Shown: positions 1 to 8,724, numbered from the stretch's first letter. The stretch: 64,000 bases of DNA from Marinobacter guineae (GCF_002744735.1 NZ_KZ319339.1:434001-498000); one strand, 5' to 3'. Notes: a model not told the origin generated them from the letters alone. Numbers and translations are program-made.

Positions 1-389
1 AACACCGCCAGCATACGGTCGATCTTGTCGTCCTGCTCGCTGAAGTCCTGCTCGGTTTCCAGGTTACCCAGCATGGAACAGCCAGTACGCATCACATCCA
101 TCGGGTGCGCGTCTTTGGGGATCTGCTCCAGTACGGTTTTCAGGGCAGCCGGCAGGCCACGGAGGCTCTGGAGCTTTTTGGTGTAGGCATCCAGCTCCTG
201 GCGGTTTGGCAATTTGCCGCGAAGCAGCAGGTAAGCAATTTCCTCGAACTGGGCTTTTTCAGCCAGATCGGCGATGTCGTAGCCGCGGTAAGTCAGGCCG
301 GCACCGCTTTTGCCAACGGTACACAGTGCGGTTTCGCCAGCTACCTGGCCTCGAAGGCCTGCGCCGCTCAGTTTTTTTGCTTCAGCCAT
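1..389 (-). CDS. prpC: 2-methylcitrate synthase, N-terminal part
   Basis: PrpC condenses propionyl-CoA with oxaloacetate to 2-methylcitrate, the first step of the cytoplasmic methylcitrate cycle. Only about 129 N-terminal residues are visible; the gene runs off the left edge. The protein begins MAEAKKLSGAGLRGQ and has the TYRGYDI and LLRGKLP motifs typical of short citrate/methylcitrate synthases. It lies downstream of prpB on the same strand, separated by about 125 bp that hold a pair of palindromic repeats. The prpB neighbour argues for PrpC rather than GltA. The ATG has a GGGAGACAAC ribosome site. Confidence 0.93.
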   Translation of the reverse strand, partial: MAEAKKLSGAGLRGQVAGETALCTVGKSGAGLTYRGYDIADLAEKAQFEEIAYLLLRGKLPNRQELDAYTKKLQSLRGLPAALKTVLEQIPKDAHPMDVMRTGCSMLGNLETEQDFSEQDDKIDRMLAV

Positions 390-420
390 TGTTGTCTCCC
401 ATCTTTATCTTGTTTGGGGT

Positions 421-507
421 GTCGGATTACGGCTTCGCCTAATCCGACCTACACATAATTAATGCCGGAATCTTTGTAGGTTGGATTAGCCGAAGGCGTA
501 ATCCAAC
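421..507. repeat. Inverted pair of REP-like palindromes between prpC and prpB
   Basis: Two copies of one palindromic unit lie in opposite orientation, at 421-452 and 476-507. Each is an imperfect stem (GTCGGATTA.../...TAATCCGAC in the first, GTTGGATTA.../...TAATCCAAC in the second) ending in GTAGG. A third copy overlaps the stop codon of the RibD-like gene at 11164-11195. The inverted pair resembles a BIME. Its place between two cistrons suggests it could form a transcript hairpin that lowers prpC expression or protects the prpB 3' end. That role is inference; the repetition itself is visible. Confidence 0.85.
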
Positions 508-515
508 AGACCTCA

Positions 516-1403
516 TTAGCCTTTGCTCTGCTGGAACAACTGATCCAGCTTCTGCTCGAAGTCGTGGTAGTTCAGGAAATCATACAGTTCCATCCGGGTC
601 TGCATCAGGTCAACCACGTCTTTCTGGTCGCCCTTCTCCAGGATGTTCTGGTAAACAGTCAGGGCGGCCTTGTTCATGGCGCGGAAGGCGCTGAGCGGGT
701 ATAGCACCATGTCGGCGCCGGCTTCGGCCAGCTCTTTGCGGTTATACAGCGGCGTGGCACCGAATTCGGTGATGTTGGCCAGAATGGGCACATCCAGGGC
801 TTCAGAGAAAGCCTTGTAGTGTTCCAGCTCGGTAACCGCTTCGGCAAAGATGCCGTCTGCGCCGGCTTCGATGCAGGCTTTGGCGCGCTCAATGGCGGCT
901 TCCAGGCCTTCTTTCTGGAAGGCATCGGTACGGGCCATGATGAAGAAGTCTTTGTCTTCACGGGCATCAACCGCGGCTTTGATCCGGTCTACCATTTCTT
1001 CCTGGGAGACGATTTCCTTGTTCGGGCGGTGGCCGCAACGTTTCTGGGCGACTTGGTCTTCAATATGGACCGCTGCCGCGCCGGCACGTTCCATTTCGCG
1101 AATGGTTCGACCGATGTTGAAAGCGCCACCCCAGCCGGTGTCGATGTCGACCAGCAGAGGTACGTCAGTGGCTGCGGTGATGCGGCGAACATCCTCAACC
1201 ACGTCGTTCATGGTAGTCATGCCCAGATCCGGCAGGCCGTAGGAGGCGTTGGCTACGCCGCCACCGGAGAGGTAGATCGCCTGGTGACCGACTTTTTCGG
1301 CCATCATGGCGGCGTAGGCGTTGACGGTTCCTACGATCTGCAGGGGCTGGTTTTCTTTCAGGGCCTTGCGGAAGCGGGCGCCTGGGCTGAGTTTTTTGGA
1401 CAT
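516..1403 (-). CDS. prpB: Methylisocitrate lyase
   Basis: PrpB cleaves 2-methylisocitrate to pyruvate and succinate, the last step of the methylcitrate cycle. The 295-residue length is normal for the family. The isocitrate-lyase/PEP-mutase TIM barrel is clear: [18 protein letters not shown] near residue 45, Mg-binding DIDTGWG near 87, the catalytic-loop Cys in KRCGHRPNK near 121, and ARTDA near 158. It follows the GntR regulator and precedes prpC on the same strand, so the three probably form one transcript with the rest of the prp genes beyond the left edge. The KRCGH signature separates it from isocitrate lyase. Confidence 0.96.
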   Translation of the reverse strand: MSKKLSPGARFRKALKENQPLQIVGTVNAYAAMMAEKVGHQAIYLSGGGVANASYGLPDLGMTTMNDVVEDVRRITAATDVPLLVDIDTGWGGAFNIGRTIREMERAGAAAVHIEDQVAQKRCGHRPNKEIVSQEEMVDRIKAAVDAREDKDFFIMARTDAFQKEGLEAAIERAKACIEAGADGIFAEAVTELEHYKAFSEALDVPILANITEFGATPLYNRKELAEAGADMVLYPLSAFRAMNKAALTVYQNILEKGDQKDVVDLMQTRMELYDFLNYHDFEQKLDQLFQQSKG

Positions 1404-1447
1404 GGTGTTGGCCTCTCTTCGTTATTCGTAAAGTTGTGCATGAAGTT

Positions 1448-1460
1448 GGGGTCAGACCCC
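1448..1460. repeat. GGGGTC-type short palindrome
   Basis: GGGGTCAGACCCC lies between the GntR regulator and prpB. A near copy, GGGGTCAGATCCCC, is at 7512-7525, overlapping the end of the barrel gene. On the plus strand this copy is followed by TTTTT, but the flanking genes run on the minus strand, so it is not their terminator. It looks like a short dispersed palindrome; function unknown. Confidence 0.55.
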
Positions 1461-1464
1461 TTTT

Positions 1465-2145
1465 TCAGATCGTCAGTTCGCCTTCTTCAATCTTTTTCTC
1501 GATGTTCAGGCGGGCGGCGTTTATGTGTCTTTTCATCAGGAATTCGGCGAGTTCACCATCGCGCTGGGCAATGGCTTCGACGATACGGCGGTGTTCACCC
1601 AGCGCCCGATGGGGGCGCCCGGTGGAGGTGCTTAACCGGTAACGGTACATCCGCACCATGTAGTAAAGGTCGCCCAGTAGCATCTGGGCCAGCTTGGTGT
1701 TGCGGCTGCCGGTGGCGATCCGGTGGTGGAAGTCATAATCTCCTTCGGCCTGATAATAGGCCTGGCCCTGGGCTTCATCGATCATTCGCTCGTGATTGTC
1801 GAGGGTAGCCTGAAGGTCGGCAATCTCCTGGTCTGTCATACGCTCGGCGGCCTGTCGTGCTGCCAGGCCTTCCATCACTTCCCGGATGCGGTAGAGTTCC
1901 ATCAGTTCCGAGGCGCTCACGGAAACCACCTTTACCCCGGCGTGGGGGCGGCGTACCAGTAAGCCGCGGGATTCGAGTCGGCCAAGGGCCTCCCTCAGGG
2001 GGCCGCGGGTGAGATTAAAACGGGAGCAGAGTTCCACTTCGCCGATTTTCTCGCCTGGGATGAGATCGCCTTTCACGATCGCCGTTTGCAGACAATCAAA
2101 GGCTTCATCGGCGCGAGTATAGGATTGAATGATGGCTTCGGACAT
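1465..2145 (-). CDS. GntR-family (FCD domain) regulator of the methylcitrate operon
   Basis: A transcription factor with an N-terminal winged helix (VELCSRFNLTRGPLREALGRLESRGLLV) and a C-terminal all-helical FCD ligand domain. In many gammaproteobacteria a GntR protein represses prp genes, and its position upstream of prpB and prpC fits that role. I chose the start at MSEAIIQSY, giving 226 residues, because family homology begins there and a good promoter and operator lie just upstream. That ATG has no clear Shine-Dalgarno. An ATG 33 codons further up (position 2244) has GAGG before it but would place the promoter inside the gene. Autoregulation is likely. Confidence 0.85.
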   Translation of the reverse strand: MSEAIIQSYTRADEAFDCLQTAIVKGDLIPGEKIGEVELCSRFNLTRGPLREALGRLESRGLLVRRPHAGVKVVSVSASELMELYRIREVMEGLAARQAAERMTDQEIADLQATLDNHERMIDEAQGQAYYQAEGDYDFHHRIATGSRNTKLAQMLLGDLYYMVRMYRYRLSTSTGRPHRALGEHRRIVEAIAQRDGELAEFLMKRHINAARLNIEKKIEEGELTI

Positions 2146-2148
2146 ATT

Positions 2149-2244
2149 TTTGTCAACAATAGTGACTGGAATGATCCGAAATTTACGCCAGCGACATACT
2201 ATTGTCAACAATCCATCGAACAAAGATTGCTCAATTGTTGACAT
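2149..2244 (-). promoter_or_regulatory. Promoter and three operator copies of the prp operon
   Basis: The 12-mer ATTGTCAACAAT occurs exactly at 2201-2212, with 11 of 12 matches at 2149-2160 and, in reverse orientation, 11 of 12 at 2234-2244. On the minus strand the central copy contains TTGACA (2208-2203), then 17 bp, then TAAATT (2185-2180), a good sigma-70 promoter starting near 2173. An operator over the -35 box and another just before the ATG fit repression. From memory, GntR-type PrpR sites are similar TTGTCGACAA-like palindromes; this assignment is inference. Confidence 0.75.
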
Positions 2245-2251
2245 GGAAACC

Positions 2252-3424
2252 TCACTTGCCCAGCAACTCCCCTACCGCTCTCAGATTGCTGACGTGGTCG
2301 CACAGGGTCTTGATGATCATCAGCACGGGTGTCGCAATGATGAGCCCCACCGGGCCCCAGAGCCAACCCCAGAACAACAGGCCAAGGAAGATGGCCACTT
2401 CGTTAAGGCTGGAGACACGGCTGGTGAGCATGGGGAGTAACAGGTTCCCCTGGATGCTGGTGACCACAAGCGAGGCACCGGCGACGATGACGGCCATATC
2501 GATGGAGCCAAATTGAATGAAGGCGGCCACTCCGGAACCCGCCATGACCAGAAACGGCCCCAGATACGGCGCGACACTTGCCACACCCGCCACTACGCCC
2601 CAGAAAACAGCCTGCTCCATTCCCAGTAAAAAAAACGCCAGCCAGGTGAAAAACCCCACAAACACAGCGCCCAGCAACATCACAAACAGGAAGCGCCGCA
2701 CCTGACTATGGAACTCGTTCATGATCCGCGCAGCCTTGCGCATGCTATGGAATGCCGGCCCCGACAATCTGACGACTTTTCGCTTGTAGAGCCTGCCCGC
2801 CGCAAGCATGAAAAAAACCAGTAACAGTGCGGAAAAAGCCTGGGATATCAGTACCAGTATCGTCGAAGACTCCTGCATCAGGTATTGCCAGACTTTGAAA
2901 GGCTTGTCCACCACCCTGACCCGCATCACTTCGGGCTGCTCCGCCGCCTCTGCCTCTTCATCCCCCGCACTCTCCTCGATTTTCTTGGCCACGTCCTGGG
3001 CCTTTTCCATGACGCTCTCTTCCTTAGGCGCGGAGCGCGATTCGCTGCGCTGGAACCGCTCAATGGCGAGGGGCGCCTTGTCCAGTATGGCCATGGTTTC
3101 CCGCTTCAGGGGGATACTCGCACCGACCACGGCAGCCACCACAATGGTCAACACCAGTGCGGCACTAAGGGTGCGAGGAATCCGAAATTTTTCCAACCCG
3201 GACACCAGTGGATCCAGGGCGTAACTGATGAGAATGGCCACCACCAGAGGCAACAAGACCGCTTGGGCCCAGGAGATAAAATACAGTCCCGCGACGCAGG
3301 TGAGAACAATCAGCGAGGTACTGCGAACATCCACCATTGGAAGCAGGCTTCGTTCAAACTGGTCGCCATCCTCCCCTGGCTCGCCGGACCCTTCGCCTTT
3401 TCGGTTTTCTTCCTGTTTTTCCAT
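2252..3424 (-). CDS. AI-2E family permease (PerM type)
   Basis: An inner-membrane protein of about 390 residues with the eight-helix layout of the AI-2E/PerM family: helices near the N-terminus, a hydrophilic middle, then a membrane cluster including GVVAGVASVAPYLGPFLVM. The start MEKQEENRKG follows a downstream-of-opgH gap of 55 bp; longer readings run into opgH in another frame and are not credible. A charged, acidic insert (residues about 115-175, rich in Glu, Ala and Lys) is longer than usual for the family. The substrate is unknown; the family name reflects one member's link to autoinducer-2 export. It may be co-transcribed with opgGH. Confidence 0.85.
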   Translation of the reverse strand: MEKQEENRKGEGSGEPGEDGDQFERSLLPMVDVRSTSLIVLTCVAGLYFISWAQAVLLPLVVAILISYALDPLVSGLEKFRIPRTLSAALVLTIVVAAVVGASIPLKRETMAILDKAPLAIERFQRSESRSAPKEESVMEKAQDVAKKIEESAGDEEAEAAEQPEVMRVRVVDKPFKVWQYLMQESSTILVLISQAFSALLLVFFMLAAGRLYKRKVVRLSGPAFHSMRKAARIMNEFHSQVRRFLFVMLLGAVFVGFFTWLAFFLLGMEQAVFWGVVAGVASVAPYLGPFLVMAGSGVAAFIQFGSIDMAVIVAGASLVVTSIQGNLLLPMLTSRVSSLNEVAIFLGLLFWGWLWGPVGLIIATPVLMIIKTLCDHVSNLRAVGELLGK

Positions 3425-3479
3425 GGCTATGCCCTTTATTGCTCCGGCGGCGGCTTGTATTGGTCCAGCCAGGTTTCTG

Positions 3480-5612
3480 TCAGTACCTGGTCGCCCGGCT
3501 CCAACTGGTTCTGCCAAGAAAATTGATACGCCGGCCCCAGAAGCTGTCTGGTGGAGCCTGCCAGGCAAGCTTGTGCAGTTCCGCCAGCGACTGTCTGTCT
3601 CGGAATAACTGGCTGAGTTCGCTCCGCGACAGTGACTCGGGCCCTTCGCTGCTAAACCGCTCCACCAGGGGCGCCAGCAGCTCCGCCCTTCTGGTGAGAC
3701 GGACATTGCGGGCAAGGGCCTGGTGTAGCCGGTTGAGCCTGGGCCGGACCACCGCAGCTTCCACCGCCGTCAACAATGATCTTTCTTCACCGTTACGCCT
3801 GGCTGTACGGGCGTCTTCCAATACCTTCACGGGCACTCGTTCTTCCGGTATCAACAGCATGCCCCAGGTTCGCAGGGCCTGACCTGCTCCAACCCGGCTC
3901 AGGAACACGGACGTGGGAGCCGCCAGCAACAGCGGAATAGCAACCGGCAGTGACCAGAGGAAGAACATGGGATCCAGGCTCCAGGCAAAGGCGGACCAAC
4001 CTGCCGCGACCACCATTCCGGGAAGCTGGGTCAGGAAGGCGTCCCGCCAGGAGGTCTCCTGAGTGCGGTTCTGTCCGGCCCAGGTCAGCGACAGGTTCAA
4101 CAAGGCGCCAATAACATAGCGGCTGTGGGCCATCATCCTTATAGGCGCAAGCAGGACCGAAACCACGATTTCAGCCAGGACACTGATAAACAGTCTCAAA
4201 CCCCCGCCAAACTGCCTGGCCGTGCCGTGAATAACCGCGTCCAGAATGGCCAGGAATTTCGGGATAAACAGCAGCGAAAGAGTGCTTAACGCCAGGCCGA
4301 GTGCCCATTCCGGTCGCCATTCCGGCCACAACGGGAACAACCCCTGATGCCCCTCGGGGAAGTAATCGATTCTGGCGACAGTCATCTGTACCGCTTCCAC
4401 GGTGGTCAGGATCAGGAACGCCAGCCAGAGTGGCGAAGCCATATAAGCCATGACCCCGTTCAACAGAGCCATCCTGTGGGCCAGCCGGAGCCGGCGCCCG
4501 AACAGCAGAATCCACAAATGCTGGAGATTCCCCCGGGACCAGCGATTGTCACGGGAGAGTTCGTCCGACAGCGTTGGCGGAGACTCCTCGAAACTGTTGC
4601 CAAGGCCGGGCTCCAGCCAGACTTCGTAACCGGCTCTTCCCATGTAGGCGGCTTCGACAAAGTCGTGGCTCATGATAGGCCCCCGGAACAGGCCGAACCC
4701 GCGCAGTTTGCGCAGACCGCAATGCTCCATAAAGGGTTTGATCCGGATAATGGCGTTGTGCCCCCAGAATGCGGCGTCGCCCATCTGGATGGCGGCAAGA
4801 CCAGTGGCGAACAGGGTGGAATAGAGGCGGTTGGAGAACTGCTGCACCCTTGCAAACAATGACTCACCGTTGATGATGGAGGGCGCCGTCTGCAGTATGC
4901 CAACCTTCGGCTCACGTTCCATAAGTTGAACCATGCGCACGATGGTGTCGGCACTGAGCAGGCTGTCGGCATCGAGAACCACGGTGTAGCGGTAGCGGCG
5001 GCCCCAGCGGCGCAGGAAATCCGCCACATTGCCACTCTTGAAGTTGAGGTTTACCCTCCGCCGGCGATAAAACAGCCGCCCTTCGGCCCCAAGCTCCCGG
5101 CACAGTTGATACCAGGTGGCCTGCTCCTCAAGCCAGACGTTAGGGTCGCGGCTGTCCGAGAGAATATAGAATTCAAACTGGTCCAGATGGCCGGAGCGTT
5201 CAAGGTCCTGATACACCGCCTTGAGCCCACTGAGAGTCCAGTAAACGGGCTCGTGATAGACCGGCATGATGATGGCCGTCCTGGCTAATGGTGTTGCCTC
5301 CAGATCCTTTCCGGCATGCCGCTTCAGCAAGCTGTGGCGGTCTCCACCCACCAGCCTGAGCAGAAAACCGAATACGGCCGTCCAGAAGCCAACGGCAATC
5401 CACATGTACAGCAGCGCGAACAGCACCAACAGCCCCAATTCGACCATGGTGCCGCCGTGGTACGGTAAAACCCAGAGCAGAAAATAGCAGGCGGTAAGCG
5501 TTTGCCCCAGCACGAAAATGGTTAGCAGCAGGCGTCTGAAGGTGGCGACTCTGCGCCAACTGCCGGAACGTCTCCGAACCAGTGTGGCTTCCCTGTCGGC
5601 CATGTCATTCAT
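3480..5612 (-). CDS. opgH: Glucans biosynthesis glucosyltransferase OpgH (MdoH)
   Basis: OpgH is the inner-membrane family-2 glucosyltransferase that polymerises and exports the beta-glucan backbone of osmoregulated periplasmic glucans from UDP-glucose. The 710 residues are shorter than E. coli MdoH (about 850), mostly at the N-terminus. Visible features are two N-terminal membrane helices (residues 25-85), the GT2 core with VVLDADSLLS (DxD) and EGPIMSHDFVEA-like acceptor region, RDNRWSRGNLQHL (the processive QxxRW-type motif, here NRWSRG), and a C-terminal block of membrane helices. Its start overlaps the small upstream ORF by 8 bp, and opgG lies before that, so the three are one operon. Confidence 0.95.
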   Translation of the reverse strand: MNDMADREATLVRRRSGSWRRVATFRRLLLTIFVLGQTLTACYFLLWVLPYHGGTMVELGLLVLFALLYMWIAVGFWTAVFGFLLRLVGGDRHSLLKRHAGKDLEATPLARTAIIMPVYHEPVYWTLSGLKAVYQDLERSGHLDQFEFYILSDSRDPNVWLEEQATWYQLCRELGAEGRLFYRRRRVNLNFKSGNVADFLRRWGRRYRYTVVLDADSLLSADTIVRMVQLMEREPKVGILQTAPSIINGESLFARVQQFSNRLYSTLFATGLAAIQMGDAAFWGHNAIIRIKPFMEHCGLRKLRGFGLFRGPIMSHDFVEAAYMGRAGYEVWLEPGLGNSFEESPPTLSDELSRDNRWSRGNLQHLWILLFGRRLRLAHRMALLNGVMAYMASPLWLAFLILTTVEAVQMTVARIDYFPEGHQGLFPLWPEWRPEWALGLALSTLSLLFIPKFLAILDAVIHGTARQFGGGLRLFISVLAEIVVSVLLAPIRMMAHSRYVIGALLNLSLTWAGQNRTQETSWRDAFLTQLPGMVVAAGWSAFAWSLDPMFFLWSLPVAIPLLLAAPTSVFLSRVGAGQALRTWGMLLIPEERVPVKVLEDARTARRNGEERSLLTAVEAAVVRPRLNRLHQALARNVRLTRRAELLAPLVERFSSEGPESLSRSELSQLFRDRQSLAELHKLAWQAPPDSFWGRRINFLGRTSWSRATRY

Positions 5613-5853
5613 AGCCTATGTGCCCCCGCTTCAGTGGTGGGTTGGCATCCGGAATGCTCTCATGGGGGCGCTCGAAAATATCGGGAATGCTGTCGATACA
5701 GCGGGCGGGCAGGTCCGGCCCGGCGCCCATTGCCATCGACGTCTCCACAAGGCGAAGGGCTCGCCTGCAGGCGTCTGTTGTCAATGCAACGCCATCGTCA
5801 TCCAGGTAGGTCAGTACCCGTTCCAACGCTTGCTGACACAGGATCTCGGGCAT
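5605..5853 (-). CDS. Small unrecognised protein between opgG and opgH
   Basis: An 82-residue soluble protein beginning MPEILCQQALERVLTYLDD. I do not recognise a family. It has no signal peptide or membrane helix; it is acidic and helical in its first half and proline-rich at the end (SIPDIFERPHESIPDANPP). Reality is supported by tight packing: it starts 18 bp after opgG stops, and its end overlaps the opgH start by 8 bp, as in translational coupling. Most opgGH operons I know have no gene here. It could modulate OpgH or be a coupling leader. Confidence 0.6.
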   Translation of the reverse strand: MPEILCQQALERVLTYLDDDGVALTTDACRRALRLVETSMAMGAGPDLPARCIDSIPDIFERPHESIPDANPPLKRGHIGYE

Positions 5854-5871
5854 GATCAGGGTTCCCTCCCT

Positions 5872-7425
5872 TCATGGTCTGCTCTGAACGGCCCTGGAAG
5901 CCTCGAACAACGGATAGGACCAGACTTCCGTCAGGGGCTTGTCATCCAGCAGTAACTGGCCACGAAGAACGGTATCCTTTCCTTTGCCAGGGCGCACCAG
6001 CATGGACAGTCGCCAGTTGTTGTCGGCCTCAATGAATTCGACATAATGCTCAACGATTTCAAAGCCGTCGCCACTGGCCCCTGCACTGACGCTGTCGATC
6101 ACCGCGGCATCCGGTTTGAGTTCGTCAAGTGGGCCACCGGCAAAATCAACGATGATTCGGTAGGCATTCTCTGCTTCGCCACCTCCGGTGCGGTTACCAT
6201 CCCCCACGAACGTATTCACCACTCGCCCGGTGTCCTGACCAGCCACATCACTGCCACCAAAGCTGAGTGTATAGGCAAATTGGTAGTGAGCGCCGGCACT
6301 CGCGTCTTGCCCTGGCTTCCAGAAAGCGACGATGTTGTCGTTAGTTTCGGAATCCGTGGGAATCTCGACCAGTACGACTTCACCATCTGTCCAGCCTTTC
6401 CGCGGTGATACCCAGGCGCTGGGACGCAAATCATAGCGCGCCTCGGCATCCTCAAACTGGTGAAAGGCGATGTCTCTCTGAATGAGGCCAAACCCACCGA
6501 GGCGGTTCACCTGCAAATAACCAAGGGTGAGGCGGGAGGGATTGACCAGTGGACGCCATAACCATTCACCACTGCCCACGTCGTGAATCAGCAGGCCGTC
6601 TGAGTCGTGAACCTGTGGCCGCCACTCGCCAGGCGGGCGAGCCGTATTTTCACCGTAATAGAACATGGAGGTGAGCGGTGCAAATCCCGGCTGGTCCACT
6701 GCATTTCGGAAAAACAGTTCGGCCGTGACATCAATCCGGGTAGTTGGGCCGGGTTGTATATCAAAGCTGTAGGCCCCGGACACGCTGGGGCCGTTCAGCA
6801 ACCCGTATACCCGCATTCGATCACTGCCGCCGCCGGGGCGCTCAAGCCAGAATTCAACAAACGAGGGAAACTCTTCGCCGGAGGGCAGGCCCGTGTTCAC
6901 AGCGATGCCTCTGGCCGAAAGCCCGAACCGGTTAGCCGTCCCCACTCCCCGGAAGTAACTTGCACCGGCAAAAACCAGAAACTGATTCTGCTCCGTTCCG
7001 TCGCCCAAAGGAAACGTGAGCTTGAAGCCGGCGTGACCGAGATTGGCGGGTATTCGCTTGGCAAGGTCAGAGTTGGGAAAGCTGTAGGCAGACTTGTCGA
7101 AAGGTATGGGTTCTACACCGTCCGCGTCAATCTCGTTCAGTTGCACTGTATGGGTGTAAAAATTGCCAGGTGGCACCGTCATGACCTGAAAACGGGAACG
7201 ACCTTCCCGCCAGAGACTCGCCTCGGGATTGAACCGAATGGCCTGATAACTCTGGTAATCCAGATCTCTGAGAAATCCCGGCACCTCAGTTGGCGGCACA
7301 TATTTGGCTTCGGCCAGGGCCCTGGCCTTGTCGACCACCTCTGCGAACTCAAAAGCCTGAGCGGTACCAATATAGAGAAAGCACTGCAATGTGAGCAGCG
7401 TGAGCAATCTTGTCCCTGAGCGCAT
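5872..7425 (-). CDS. opgG: Glucans biosynthesis protein G, periplasmic
   Basis: OpgG acts in the periplasm on the beta-glucan made by OpgH, shaping or branching the osmoregulated periplasmic glucans. The 517 residues match the MdoG family length. A Sec signal peptide (MRSGTRLLTLLTLQCFLYIGTAQA) precedes the mature start FEFAEVVDKA; the absence of a twin-arginine motif argues for OpgG over OpgD. Family signatures include DLDYQSYQAIRFNP and LWREGRSRFQVM near the N-terminus, then a C-terminal Ig-like part ending in WSYPLFEASR. It is the first gene of the opgG / small ORF / opgH unit. Confidence 0.95.
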   Translation of the reverse strand: MRSGTRLLTLLTLQCFLYIGTAQAFEFAEVVDKARALAEAKYVPPTEVPGFLRDLDYQSYQAIRFNPEASLWREGRSRFQVMTVPPGNFYTHTVQLNEIDADGVEPIPFDKSAYSFPNSDLAKRIPANLGHAGFKLTFPLGDGTEQNQFLVFAGASYFRGVGTANRFGLSARGIAVNTGLPSGEEFPSFVEFWLERPGGGSDRMRVYGLLNGPSVSGAYSFDIQPGPTTRIDVTAELFFRNAVDQPGFAPLTSMFYYGENTARPPGEWRPQVHDSDGLLIHDVGSGEWLWRPLVNPSRLTLGYLQVNRLGGFGLIQRDIAFHQFEDAEARYDLRPSAWVSPRKGWTDGEVVLVEIPTDSETNDNIVAFWKPGQDASAGAHYQFAYTLSFGGSDVAGQDTGRVVNTFVGDGNRTGGGEAENAYRIIVDFAGGPLDELKPDAAVIDSVSAGASGDGFEIVEHYVEFIEADNNWRLSMLVRPGKGKDTVLRGQLLLDDKPLTEVWSYPLFEASRAVQSRP

Positions 7426-7515
7426 GGTTCTCCATCCCCATTAGCATTCCTTAGAATAGTAATGTAGCACCTGCGGTCGAAACTTACTCAAGTGACAACT
7501 TTTTAAGACTCGGGG

Positions 7516-8724
7516 TCAGATCCCCATGGACAGCGAGAACCGCACGTCCGGATAATCGGGAATAGTCAGAGCCATGGTGGAGGCCCGGATCATCCGGCCA
7601 ACGCTGACGTTGGCGGTAAAGGCCCGGCCCTGCATCTTCAGTGAGACCTGGCCCGCGCTGGCGTTACCGTCGCGGTTTGCCTGGGCCCCGTAATCGGGAA
7701 TCCAGCCCTGCAGCACGGCAAAGTTCACACTGGTCAAAACGCCGTCCATGTATGGCATGGGCCAGGCTGGGCTGGCTGTATCGAATCTCAGCCAGCCACC
7801 TCTGAACACAGAAACGGACTGGCCATTGAAACCGGTGAGCATGGACGGGCCGGCGACCGTCAGGTATTCCGACGACGGGAGATCTTCATCCGCAAACTGA
7901 TACCGTCCGTTCACCCGCCAGCTCCACTGGAACAATTCATGCTCAACAGAAGCGGAAACGGCGAACTTATAGAATTTACTTTCATCCGCCACGTCATCAT
8001 GGGACGGGTAATCGGTTGCACGGAATTCGCGGCCACTCAACGCCAGAAACCGGGTGTTGGCGACCAGGCCGGCGGCCAGTTCATGGCCTCCGCTGGCCTC
8101 CAGGCCAATGGACGAAAGCTGGTAACGCGATTCTGAAACCAGGCTGTCTTCCTCAAAGAATACGCTGTCCCGGCCCCGATGCCGGGCGATGCCATCGAAA
8201 GCCATGCCGAACCGGGAGAATAGCGGTCTGCTCGCCCCCAGACCGAGCACACGGGATTCACCACTGGCGTTAAAGCGGCGGCCAGCATTGCTGGCCGCGT
8301 AATCGTAACGGGAGCTCCCCGCCTCAATACGCACCTGATTCGCCCCTGCCGGGAAACGATAGCGGAATGACGCCGCACTGGAGTCGGTCTCGTTCTTGTA
8401 GGATCGGGCATCACGGTAGTCAAACCCAATGGCATCACTCTTGCCGAGCAGTCTGTCCGCGGCCACCCCCACGGAGCCATCGATGCCATCAGTGTTCAGT
8501 TCCGTCCTGCCGGAAAACTTCAACCGAGACCTCAACCAGTGTTCGCGCTCCTTCCGGAACGCGTCCACACTGCCGGCAAAATTGCTCGAATAAGGCTGCC
8601 AGCCAGTACGGAGCCACGAGCCGCCTTCTTCTGCGTAGAGAGGCTGAGTGACTGCGCACAACAACAGTGCAGTTAAAAGTGGCAATTTCAATGTAATAAG
8701 GTCCTGCCAGAAAGCGCCGGCCAC
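7516..8724 (-). CDS. TpsB/ShlB-like outer-membrane barrel lacking POTRA domains
   Basis: A 402-residue exported protein with a signal peptide ending near LYAEEGG. Alternating beta-strand patterns cover the rest, and the segment DLPSSEYLTVAGPSMLTGF followed by an SVFRGGWLRFD strand matches the C-terminal barrel of ShlB/FhaC haemolysin transporters (LPSSE...GG...VRGF). Those proteins are about 550 residues with two POTRA domains; here the barrel begins soon after the signal peptide, so POTRA domains appear to be absent. The loop motif VRGF reads LTGF, losing the conserved Arg. No TpsA exoprotein gene is nearby. It follows opgG divergently from galU. Function unknown. Confidence 0.7.
   Translation of the reverse strand: MAGAFWQDLITLKLPLLTALLLCAVTQPLYAEEGGSWLRTGWQPYSSNFAGSVDAFRKEREHWLRSRLKFSGRTELNTDGIDGSVGVAADRLLGKSDAIGFDYRDARSYKNETDSSAASFRYRFPAGANQVRIEAGSSRYDYAASNAGRRFNASGESRVLGLGASRPLFSRFGMAFDGIARHRGRDSVFFEEDSLVSESRYQLSSIGLEASGGHELAAGLVANTRFLALSGREFRATDYPSHDDVADESKFYKFAVSASVEHELFQWSWRVNGRYQFADEDLPSSEYLTVAGPSMLTGFNGQSVSVFRGGWLRFDTASPAWPMPYMDGVLTSVNFAVLQGWIPDYGAQANRDGNASAGQVSLKMQGRAFTANVSVGRMIRASTMALTIPDYPDVRFSLSMGI

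Noticed and set aside
1448..1465. GGGGTC palindrome plus T-run as a terminator
   Set aside because: The T-run is on the plus strand, but the genes on both sides are transcribed on the minus strand.
819..1808. Long plus-strand frame opposite prpB and the regulator
   Set aside because: Antisense to two well-supported genes, no family content and no ribosome site.
3425..3715. N-terminal extension of the permease into opgH
   Set aside because: Overlaps opgH in another frame, with no hydrophobic or family content; the MEKQEEN start fits better.
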